Shown here: piece by piece, positions 58,494 to 64,000 of the stretch
Numbering within the stretch: the first letter of the stretch is position 1
How the letters are laid out: each line of letters begins with the position of its first letter
Assembly: GCF_009728735.1 (NCBI RefSeq)
Contig: NZ_CP024636.1
Location: 1,514,863 to 1,578,862, forward strand
Direction: 5' to 3'
DNA from: Pantoea phytobeneficialis
GTDB taxonomy: Bacteria; Pseudomonadota; Gammaproteobacteria; Enterobacterales; Enterobacteriaceae
DNA length: 64,000 bases
Notes under the pieces: model-generated
Told to the model about the DNA's origin: nothing
Seen by the model: only the letters and a program-made list of their open reading frames with translations
Databases searched by the model: none
Translations under genes and position numbers: made by a program

Positions 58494-59154
58494 GGCTTCC
58501 ACCCTCCACGCGCTTAGTAGTCCATGACACGCTATGCTCTGCTGTAAGTGAGAAGGAGCGGCCACACTCAACACATTCATGCGACTCGCCATCAGCATCG
58601 TAACTTTCCTCAGTACAGATTTTCGCGCTGCACCAGGGGCACTTGGCAGTATCTTCGCTGTAGAAGTCCCATTCGTCATAGTCTTCATCAGGTACTATCC
58701 GAGCGAGAGCTTCAGCGCGCTTTTCAGCTTCTTGTGCTGCGTGACATGCGTGACAAGTAAATCCCCAAACACCGTTTTCGTCTTTTGAACCCCACACTCC
58801 GCCGCCACTATCCCATTCATTCCGAGGCGGAATAGTCGTTGCATCCTCTCTCTTTACGCGGCAAGACTGGCAGCGGTCATGCTCATCACAAACGACGTAA
58901 GACATTTTTTCGCCATTCTGATTACAATGACCACACCCATTGACCCACATCCACTTACCCTCTATTTCCAGTGCATAGTGGTGTTTTTCAGCAGGCTGCA
59001 AGGAAAAGTCGCAGGGCTGAATTTCTTTGCCAGCACGAACAATGCGCGGGCCGAATTGCTGAACCCTGCCGTTTCTAACTCGTTCCATACCTGGTTTGAG
59101 TCGAAGGTCGAGAATTGGACCGATGATGATTTCACCCTTGCTCGTTCTTTCCAT
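58486..59154 (-). CDS. Cysteine-rich zinc-ribbon phage protein
   Basis: A 222-residue protein with several Cys pairs: CGHCNQ, CDEHDRCQSC, CHACH, CPWCSAKIC and CVECGRSF, so it probably binds two or more zinc ions. Resembles unclassified zinc-finger proteins in lambdoid left arms; function unknown. Starts at ATG 59154 (a GTG one codon earlier is possible), overlapping the stop of the upstream gene. Confidence 0.75.
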   Translation of the reverse strand: MERTSKGEIIIGPILDLRLKPGMERVRNGRVQQFGPRIVRAGKEIQPCDFSLQPAEKHHYALEIEGKWMWVNGCGHCNQNGEKMSYVVCDEHDRCQSCRVKREDATTIPPRNEWDSGGGVWGSKDENGVWGFTCHACHAAQEAEKRAEALARIVPDEDYDEWDFYSEDTAKCPWCSAKICTEESYDADGESHECVECGRSFSLTAEHSVSWTTKRVEGGSHD

Positions 59155-59462
59155 CACTCACCATCCTTAGCCGCACGCAACCAGATACAAACCACACCGT
59201 CTTCAGTGTCGTGGATAGAACCAACAAACCATCCTTCACCAGCCGGTGCTTCAGGTTGCCAGGCTGAAATATCGCAACCATCAACAGACGGGTCGATCAT
59301 TTCTTCATCGCGGTATTCAACGATCCACTGAAGACCTTGATCGGTCATCCACTGGTTAAACTCAGCAGCAGGAATGAATTCCCGGCCATCACAGAAGGCT
59401 AAATAATCAGGGTGAGTCCAGTAGCCATACTGATCGCGCTGCACTTCAACTGGCTTAATCAT
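59154..59462 (-). CDS. Phage protein of unknown function
   Basis: A 102-residue acidic protein (MIKPVEVQRDQYGYWTHPDYLAFCDGREFIPAAEFNQWM...). Not recognised beyond likeness to small lambdoid left-operon proteins. ATG 59462 follows GGGAG with 6-base spacing and overlaps the upstream stop (ATGA), which supports a real, translationally coupled gene. Confidence 0.68.
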   Translation of the reverse strand: MIKPVEVQRDQYGYWTHPDYLAFCDGREFIPAAEFNQWMTDQGLQWIVEYRDEEMIDPSVDGCDISAWQPEAPAGEGWFVGSIHDTEDGVVCIWLRAAKDGE

Positions 59463-59905
59463 GCTGCACTCCCGATAGTTGTTTGCTTATCGCGTAACAG
59501 GTCCATCTCCAGTTGAGAGATGAGATTGAGGCAGTGCGACACGCCTGGCTGCTGGTGGTTTGCCCGGAGCTGGACGTATTTATGCGTTTGCCCGACCGCC
59601 TGAGCGTTCAACTCTTTAATCCACTGGTCGGAAGTAGGAGTGATCATCGCTTCGTTCAGGTCGGCAATAAGGCAAATGGTGTGATCACCAGAAGCCTGGA
59701 GCGCCTCGATCACGCCAGGAATCAGGGCGTTAAAGCGCAGGACTTCACCAGCCATTACGTTGGCGCGAGCATTCGCCACATCGAGGCGGGTAGCCAAGTC
59801 AGTAACCATTTTCGCCATATCCATCAAGCCGGTATCAGCTGACAAATTCTCCGCAAACGCATGACCGGCTTTCACCAGCTCTTTGTTTGATTTTGTGTTG
59901 TGCAT
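59459..59905 (-). CDS. Phage protein of unknown function, Ea22-like position
   Basis: A 148-residue, mainly helical protein: TGLMDMAKMVTDLATRLDVANARANVMAGEVLRFNALIPGVIEAL. This repeated helical pattern is seen in Ea22-like proteins of lambdoid phages; function unknown. ATG 59905 follows GAGG with 8-base spacing; a start 11 codons upstream lacks support. Confidence 0.68.
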   Translation of the reverse strand: MHNTKSNKELVKAGHAFAENLSADTGLMDMAKMVTDLATRLDVANARANVMAGEVLRFNALIPGVIEALQASGDHTICLIADLNEAMITPTSDQWIKELNAQAVGQTHKYVQLRANHQQPGVSHCLNLISQLEMDLLRDKQTTIGSAA

Positions 59906-59915
59906 GCTGGTGGCC

Positions 59916-60077
59916 TCAGTGAATGGTGCGGTTAGCATTATTCAGGCGTTCAGCTTCTTTCTGTGCCGCCAGAGGATTGCTGATAATTGAGCCGTCAGGC
60001 ATTACCCATCCGCCCAGGATGATGCTGTAGGGAAGGGTGACAAACCCGACAACGATGTGATCGTGTGGATGCTGCAT
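59916..60077 (-). CDS. DUF1317 family small phage protein
   Basis: A 53-residue protein, MQHPHDHIVVGFVTLPYSIILGGWVMPDGSIISNPLAAQKEAERLNN. It closely follows the pattern of phage lambda orf60a (DUF1317), which lies in the lambda left operon near exo-xis. The start at 60077 follows GGAG with 6-base spacing; longer starts exist (60089, 60107). Confidence 0.8.
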   Translation of the reverse strand: MQHPHDHIVVGFVTLPYSIILGGWVMPDGSIISNPLAAQKEAERLNNANRTIH

Positions 60078-60489
60078 ATCTGTCTCCATGCCGATTTTTA
60101 GTTGCACGAATCCCTTGCCTGAATTAGCAATAAATCAAAAAGGGATTCATTCAAATTGGCTGGTGAGCACTGCAACGCTCACCGCCGTTACTCCATACCT
60201 GAAAGGATGTGTGGTGCCGGGTGCCTCCCGGTGCCCTGTGTAAGCTGACAAAGTGCAGGGCGGTGACTGATAGTATTGACGCACCGGATACTAAGGTGAT
60301 TTGTCAGTTTTACCGCGAGCGCTGAGCCGCATTCACCACAACGGTAAGAGCACTGTCAGGGTGCTTCAGGCGCTATACCCGCCATCGGCCAATGCTCTAA
60401 CCTGTTGTGTGCCGGAATGTTTCACGGCGACTTACCTTTGTTGAATAACCCGCCTTGCGGCGAGTTAATTCAAAAACTGAGATTGCTGC
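60078..60489. other. About 410 bases of structured, mostly non-coding prophage DNA
   Basis: No long frame. It contains an inverted repeat GAATCCCTT (60108-60116)/AAGGGATTC (60140-60148) and a hairpin CCGGG-TGCCT-CCCGG (60217-60231). On the minus strand a 19-codon frame begins with a GTG at about 60431 (MKHSGTQQVRALADGGYSA). The density of dyads suggests an RNA element, but I could not match it to a known family. Confidence 0.5.
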
Positions 60490-60885
60490 TTAATTGACTT
60501 TTGTCGCCTGAATAGTGGCGCTACCCACATTGTTGCTACACGAATCGTCACTAATGAAAGCCTGGAATGTTGCCGTAGGCTGTGTAACCGTGACGGTAGT
60601 CGGTGAGCTGCTGACTGTTGCACCCCAGCGCGCATTACCCATACCACCTTGCAAAAACACACGATCAATAGGGCAACCAGTGCCGCCCTGGCAGTTCATG
60701 GTGTTAGATGACAAAGAAAAGGTGTAAGTACCCTGACTCAGACTGAACAGAATAGGGGTACCTTTTTGAATCTGGGTATTACTGAGCGGTGGGTAAATGC
60801 AGTTGCTGATAGCACTGACATTAAACGTTTCAGCCTGGCTACCGAACGACAGCAAACCTAGGAGAAACAGGGCCTTTAATTTCAT
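60490..60885 (-). CDS. Putative secreted prophage cargo protein
   Basis: A 131-residue protein with a clear signal peptide (MKLKALFLLGLLSFGSQA, cleavage near ETF). The mature domain is Ser/Thr/Gly-rich, predicted mostly beta, with four cysteines (NCIYPP, MNCQGGTGCP, DDSCSNN) able to form two disulfides. Lysis, recombination and replication proteins do not look like this; it resembles a lysogenic-conversion gene. Start after GAGGA. A terminator lies upstream (61001-61044), so it may have its own promoter. Function unknown. Confidence 0.75.
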   Translation of the reverse strand: MKLKALFLLGLLSFGSQAETFNVSAISNCIYPPLSNTQIQKGTPILFSLSQGTYTFSLSSNTMNCQGGTGCPIDRVFLQGGMGNARWGATVSSSPTTVTVTQPTATFQAFISDDSCSNNVGSATIQATKVN

Positions 60886-61000
60886 GAAAATTCCTCTTTG
60901 ATTTATAAACGAACTCAATTACCACAAAAATCAAGGGCACTTACTCCACGTCTCTAAAGCGTTCGAAAACACCCGTTTTGCAAATGCCCTTGTCGTTGTG

Positions 61001-61044
61001 AAAAAAAGGGCGGTTAAACCAGAGCAATAACCAGAGAAACCGCC
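61001..61044 (-). terminator. Terminator in the prophage leftward operon
   Basis: On the minus strand GGCGGTT (61038-61044) pairs with AACCGCC (61009-61015), followed by C then seven T (61001-61007). The long loop holds two CTCTGGT copies. It lies between the first leftward gene and the secreted cargo gene, in the place of lambda tL1. Confidence 0.65.
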
Positions 61045-61067
61045 AAACAACTACTTGCTCAAAGCGC

Positions 61068-61190
61068 CTAACACTCCACCGTCACTACACACAGATCACC
61101 ATCACAAATAAGCTCAGCCTCAGGGAACAGTCTCAGGAAGGTGAGTAAGTCGGCCAGGCTGGTGTTCGCCATGTTCTTAACCATCTTCAT
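61068..61190 (-). CDS. 40-residue leftward early phage protein
   Basis: MKMVKNMANTSLADLLTFLRLF... then EAELICDGDLCVVTVEC: an ATG-TAG frame of 40 codons directly downstream of the PL promoter (leader about 25 bases), preceded by AGGTAA. It has an amphipathic helix and a short acidic Cys-containing end. Too short for length alone to support it; position supports it. In lambda the corresponding place holds N, but this protein lacks an Arg-rich N-terminus, so I do not call it N. Confidence 0.55.
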   Translation of the reverse strand: MKMVKNMANTSLADLLTFLRLFPEAELICDGDLCVVTVEC

Positions 61191-61221
61191 TTGGTGTTAC
61201 CTGATTGCTGTCGATGGATTC

Positions 61222-61250
61222 ATCATAAACATTGTTTGCGATATTCGCAA
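61222..61250 (-). promoter_or_regulatory. PL promoter with operator OL1
   Basis: Minus strand: -35 TTGCGA (61245-61250), 17-base spacer, -10 TATGAT (61222-61227). The perfect operator TTGCG-ATATT-CGCAA (61236-61250) covers the -35 box and part of the spacer. Confidence 0.8.
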
Positions 61251-61258
61251 TATTTAAA

Positions 61259-61273
61259 TTGCGCAATATGCAA
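61259..61273. promoter_or_regulatory. Operator OL2
   Basis: TTGCG-CAATA-TGCAA: one mismatch from the 15-base operator consensus TTGCG-N5-CGCAA, 8 bases from OL1. Confidence 0.7.
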
Positions 61274-61336
61274 ATTATTGTGGTGGGCAAAAAAATACCG
61301 CCACTTTGGGCGGTACTAGTGATGCAGGGAGAAAGG

Positions 61337-62029
61337 TTAACCGTGTCGTTTGTAGGCTTGTGTCTGACTCATCATCACTTTGCCAAAAACGTAGAAGCGA
61401 TGCTCATTTTTTTCATCAATGTGCCACTCACGGTACTTCGTATTGTCTGAAAGGACCAATATTTGGTCTGGAATAACTTGTAGTCGTTTTACGTGTATTT
61501 TTTCATCAAAACCAAAAACATAGATGCCATCACCATCAACGGCATGCACTGAAACATCAACGAAAATCAGATCGCCTGGGTCAATTGTGCCAGCCATGCT
61601 ATCACCGCGAACATTAATCACCTTAATTGATGATGATGGCATTCCGTTGAAGAGCGACCGTGCATGCTCATTCTCATACTCGATGGAACGGATGATATCT
61701 ATCACGTCACCTGATTTGATAGAACCTGGCCCAGCACTGGCGCTCACATCCAAGATATCCACACGATACACAATACCAGCCTCCTGCTTTACACTTTCTT
61801 TACTGTGATTATATACAGTAATTTCAGCAGGACCAGTAGTAAATAGATCACTTACGTTGACAGATAGTGCGTCTGCTATCTTCTTAATCGATTGTTCGGT
61901 AAATGATTTCTGCTTACCGGTTTCAAGACGTGAAATATTGGCACCGTCTATACCTACGGCTTCAGCCAGCTCTTCAATTTTGAGACCACGCGCTTTGCGC
62001 AGCTCTCTTATCTTCATTCCAATGTTCAT
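61337..62029 (-). CDS. cI: LexA-like phage repressor CI
   Basis: A 230-residue repressor. The N-terminal HTH_3 domain (IRELRKARGLKIEELAEAVGIDGANISRLETGKQ) is joined to a C-terminal S24 peptidase domain with Ala99-Gly100 cleavage site, Ser144 (RGDSM) and Lys181 (VKRL). It should therefore be self-cleaved through RecA and make the prophage SOS-inducible. ATG 62029 has no ribosome site and lies at the predicted transcription start, as for the leaderless cI mRNA of lambda; ATG at codon 5 (after TTGGA) is an alternative start. Confidence 0.92.
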   Translation of the reverse strand: MNIGMKIRELRKARGLKIEELAEAVGIDGANISRLETGKQKSFTEQSIKKIADALSVNVSDLFTTGPAEITVYNHSKESVKQEAGIVYRVDILDVSASAGPGSIKSGDVIDIIRSIEYENEHARSLFNGMPSSSIKVINVRGDSMAGTIDPGDLIFVDVSVHAVDGDGIYVFGFDEKIHVKRLQVIPDQILVLSDNTKYREWHIDEKNEHRFYVFGKVMMSQTQAYKRHG

Positions 62030-62035
62030 GCGTTT

Positions 62036-62064
62036 ATTACAAGTCTTATTTGCATGACACGCAA
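62036..62064 (-). promoter_or_regulatory. PRM promoter of cI with an overlapping operator
   Basis: Minus strand: -35 TTGCGT (62059-62064), 17-base spacer, -10 TGTAAT (62036-62041). Start is expected about at the A of the cI ATG. Operator TTGCA-TGACA-CGCAA (62050-62064) covers the -35 box. Confidence 0.72.
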
Positions 62065-62070
62065 ATCATC

Positions 62071-62112
62071 TTGCGCAAGTCCCTAGACTGCCATAATATG
62101 CGCATTACGCAA
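62071..62112 (+). promoter_or_regulatory. PR promoter with operator
   Basis: Plus strand: -35 TTGCGC (62071-62076), 17-base spacer, -10 TAATAT (62094-62099). Operator ATGCG-CATTA-CGCAA (62098-62112) covers the start region, and the -35 lies in an 8-base palindrome TTGCGCAA (62071-62078). Confidence 0.68.
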
Positions 62113-62126
62113 TTAAGGGGGTAAAA

Positions 62127-62384
62127 ATGCAAAATCCGCAAACGCCATTGCGAGCCGTTAGACAGGCAAAAGGCTTAACACTAAATCAGGTGGCAGAAGC
62201 AATTCAGTTAGATGTTGGAAACCTTAGCCGAATTGAGAGAGGGATTCAGATTGCCTCGCTCGATGTAGCTGAACGGCTTTCGGTTTTCTTCAAGGGCCAA
62301 GTCACTGAAATGCAGATTCTTTATCCAAAACGATTTGTTCTAACTGAAGCTGAACAACGAACGAACCCACCCGGTAAGAATTAA
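62127..62384 (+). CDS. Cro-like helix-turn-helix regulator
   Basis: An 85-residue HTH_3 protein: LRAVRQAKGLTLNQVAEAIQLDVGNLSRIERGIQIASLDVAERLSVFF. It is divergent from cI and first in the rightward operon, so it takes the Cro position. Start after AAGGGGGT. Its sequence is closer to short CI-type DNA-binding domains than to lambda Cro. Confidence 0.85.
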   Translation: MQNPQTPLRAVRQAKGLTLNQVAEAIQLDVGNLSRIERGIQIASLDVAERLSVFFKGQVTEMQILYPKRFVLTEAEQRTNPPGKN

Positions 62385-62430
62385 ATACTCAAACCGGAAA
62401 TTACAAAACCACAGTAGCAAGGTGATAACC

Positions 62431-62985
62431 GTGGATCACAAACACTGGCAAGTAGAAAAACAACCAGCCTGGCTGGTGGCCGCAATCAAGAAGACGATTT
62501 CAAGTCTTCCTGGTGGTTATGCAGAGGCTGCTGAGTGGCTGGGCGTAACAGAGGATGCTCTGTTTAACCGCCTCCGCAGCAATGGTGACCAAATCTTCCC
62601 GATGGGCTGGGCGATGGTGTTGCAGCAGGCAAGCGGCACTAAGCACATCGCAGATGCAGTTTCTCGCCAGTCTAACAGCGTTAACGTGCCGCTGGTGGAC
62701 ATTGAAGAGGTTGATAACGCTGACATCAATGATCGCCTGATGGAAACCATTGAATGGATTGGTAAGCACACTGCCTATCTGCGTGAAGCAACAGCGGATG
62801 GAGAAATTGATAAAGGGGAACGCGAGCAGATTGAAGAGAACAGCTATCAGGTGATGGCGAAATGGCAACAGCATCTTACGTTGCTTTACCGCACTTTTTG
62901 CCAGCCAGAAGAGTTGAACGCCCCAGGTTGCAGCCCGGAGCGTTCGGTTGCGATTAATTCCTGGTATGGAGACAAAACCGCATGA
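62431..62985 (+). CDS. Phage CII/YmfL-type regulatory protein
   Basis: A 184-residue protein. AWLVAAIKKTISSLPGGYAEAAEWLGVTEDALFNRLRSNGDQIFPMGWAMVLQQASG gives an HTH-like domain as in YmfL/CII-family phage regulators; the C-terminal half is helical and acidic. Start: GTG 62431 is 6 bases after AAGGTG, while GTG 62422 lies inside that site. Its position (second in the right operon) fits CII. Its end overlaps the next gene (ATGA). Confidence 0.68.
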   Translation: MDHKHWQVEKQPAWLVAAIKKTISSLPGGYAEAAEWLGVTEDALFNRLRSNGDQIFPMGWAMVLQQASGTKHIADAVSRQSNSVNVPLVDIEEVDNADINDRLMETIEWIGKHTAYLREATADGEIDKGEREQIEENSYQVMAKWQQHLTLLYRTFCQPEELNAPGCSPERSVAINSWYGDKTA

Positions 62986-63176
62986 ACATTTTAACCAGAG
63001 AAACTGGTATTCCGCAATTCCGCTGCCTGCCACTTCATGGCCGTTCAGATGAATTCCGGTATGTGCAGATGTTAAACGGAGCGTGGGAACCCATCAATCA
63101 CGATGATACAGCCGAAGCTGTGGGTAATTTCAATTCGGAGATGAGTCAGGGGGGGGGTGAGCATGAACCCTGCTGA
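62982..63176 (+). CDS. Small phage protein of unknown function
   Basis: A 64-residue protein (MNILTRETGIPQFRCLPLHGRSDEFRYVQMLNGAWEPINHDD...). It overlaps the previous stop by ATGA. The last codons run through nine consecutive G residues (63149-63157), and the end overlaps the next gene. Not recognised. Confidence 0.62.
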   Translation: MNILTRETGIPQFRCLPLHGRSDEFRYVQMLNGAWEPINHDDTAEAVGNFNSEMSQGGGEHEPC

Positions 63177-63420
63177 TTTCATTCACAAAAACATCGTTAA
63201 ACAGCTGGTGGGTGAAGGGTATCCGCAGGATGTCGCACTGCGTGGAGCTGACAAAGGCGTAGAACACTATCACCGTTGCTCACAGGCATCACGCAAGGGA
63301 AGGATGTTTGACGACTGCCTTTACTTTGCCCGCCAGGAGGCGCGCTTCCAGACCCCTCAGAACGAGCGCAAGCCTAAGCCAGCGCGCAACTCTAAAAACC
63401 GTCAGGAGAAATTACTGTGA
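63163..63420 (+). CDS. Small phage protein of unknown function
   Basis: An 85-residue basic protein (MNPADFIHKNIVKQLVGEGYPQDVALRGADKGVEHYHRC...). ATG 63163 lies just after the G-rich run, which serves as ribosome site; a GTG two codons earlier is possible. The C-terminus is Lys/Arg/Asn-rich. It ends in the GTGA overlap with the next gene. Confidence 0.65.
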   Translation: MNPADFIHKNIVKQLVGEGYPQDVALRGADKGVEHYHRCSQASRKGRMFDDCLYFARQEARFQTPQNERKPKPARNSKNRQEKLL

Positions 63421-63635
63421 CATGTCACGACATTAATTCTCAGGGCGTACCGGGCGAAGTCATCAGGCCCTGGGTTGAGCGCTACAAAGAAAACAAAGGC
63501 CATATCGTTCAGACCATTGGCGTTGATGTGGTCAATCACAGAGTGATTTTCCGCCGCATCAGTCAGGGGTATGAGCACCCATGCGCGCTCGCGCGCGAGA
63601 CATGGGGAAAGAGGTTCAGGAAGGTAGCGTCATGA
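63417..63635 (+). CDS. DUF4222 phage protein
   Basis: A 72-residue protein with the DUF4222 pattern: DVVNHRVIFRRISQGYEHPCALARETWGKRFRKV. Function unknown; the family lies just before replication genes in lambdoid phages. GTG start at 63417 overlapping the previous stop; the start lies inside the palindrome GTGACATGTCAC. Its stop overlaps the next gene (ATGA). Confidence 0.75.
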   Translation: MTCHDINSQGVPGEVIRPWVERYKENKGHIVQTIGVDVVNHRVIFRRISQGYEHPCALARETWGKRFRKVAS

Positions 63636-64000
63636 ATTTATTGATGAAAGTTAAACCTTTGGTGGTGAACCCTGAACTTGCAGCTCGGATTGGGCTGAAC
63701 GAGGCCATTGTTCTCCAGCAAATCTGTTACTGGCTGGAAGAGACCGAATCTGGTGTTGAGCGGGATGGCGTCAGGTGGGTTTATAACACGCATGAGCAGT
63801 GGTGTGAGCAATTCCCGTTCTGGTCACTTGATACTGTTAAACGCACATTGAACAGCCTCAAAAAACAGGAACTCATCCGTTCAGAACAGTTGAATAAGTC
63901 GCGTCATGACAGGACTAATTTTTACTCAATTAACTTTGAAAACCCGATTCTGTCCGATGAGTGCAATTTGCCCTCATCGAGCAGTGCAAAAACCAACAAT
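63632..64000 (+). CDS. Phage replication protein, N-terminal part (cut by window end)
   Basis: 123 codons are present with no stop. The N-terminus (MNLLMKVKPLVVNPELAARIGLNEAIVLQQICYWLEETE...WCEQFPFWSLDTVKRTLNSLKKQELIRSEQL) is a winged-helix domain typical of phage O-like replication initiators. Position after CII-like and DUF4222 genes agrees. ATG 63632 follows AGGAAGGT. Confidence 0.75.
   Translation, partial: MNLLMKVKPLVVNPELAARIGLNEAIVLQQICYWLEETESGVERDGVRWVYNTHEQWCEQFPFWSLDTVKRTLNSLKKQELIRSEQLNKSRHDRTNFYSINFENPILSDECNLPSSSSAKTNN

Noticed and set aside
60465..60668. A 67-codon frame overlapping the secreted cargo gene
   Set aside because: It is a shifted reading of the same strand without ribosome site, whereas the cargo frame has a signal peptide and GAGGA site.

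Overview
The window is a chromosomal segment of an enterobacterium, most likely Pantoea or a close relative in the Erwiniaceae. The gene order from pepN to pgsA follows the Escherichia coli backbone (pepN-ssu-pyrD-zapC-ycbX-rlmL-uup-pqiABC-rmf-fabA-lonH-matP-ompA-sulA-sxy-yccS/F-helD-mgsA-yccT/U-hspQ-rlmI-acyP-tusE-yccA-serT, then agp-yccJ-wrbA-ymdF-rut, then sdiA-yecF-uvrY-uvrC-pgsA-glyW-cysT-leuZ). A luxI-type synthase sits beside sdiA, as is known for Pantoea and Erwinia.

Layout. 1-5353: 3' part of pepN and the ssuEADCB alkanesulfonate operon on the minus strand. 5354-8471: an AT-rich gap followed by a two-gene glycosyltransferase/flippase module, where E. coli K-12 carries a fimbrial operon. 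8603-34958: housekeeping core (pyrimidine synthesis, cell division, rRNA methylation, envelope lipid transport, fatty acid desaturation, Ter macrodomain organisation, OmpA, SOS inhibitor, competence regulator, helicase IV, methylglyoxal bypass, tRNA thiolation). 35183-35393: two tandem tRNA-Ser(UGA) genes. 35650-40059: glucose-1-phosphatase with an unusual Ala/Lys-rich tail, an aldehyde dehydrogenase, yccJ, wrbA and the KGG-motif gene ymdF. 40170-48434: an EamA exporter, the rut pyrimidine-degradation operon without rutE, its regulator rutR, and cycA.

48719-55906: an extensin-like protein, a membrane protein, the sdiA/luxI quorum-sensing pair with a lux-type box between them, yecF, uvrY, uvrC and pgsA. 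56057-56349: tRNA-Gly, tRNA-Cys and tRNA-Leu. From about 56350 to the window end lies one arm of a lambdoid prophage next to leuZ. A leftward early operon runs back to the integrase, and an immunity region holds a LexA-like CI, a Cro-like protein and two operator clusters. A rightward early operon (CII/YmfL-like, small genes, replication initiator) is cut by the window end.

The most noteworthy points are the sdiA-luxI pair with a 20-bp dyad typical of lux boxes, the Agp tail that looks like the central domain of TolA, the rut operon lacking rutE under an excellent sigma-54 promoter, the phage operators that share a 15-bp consensus with an apparently leaderless cI, and a probable secreted cargo protein in the prophage. 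All calls come from reading the sequence and from knowledge of the families; no database search was run.
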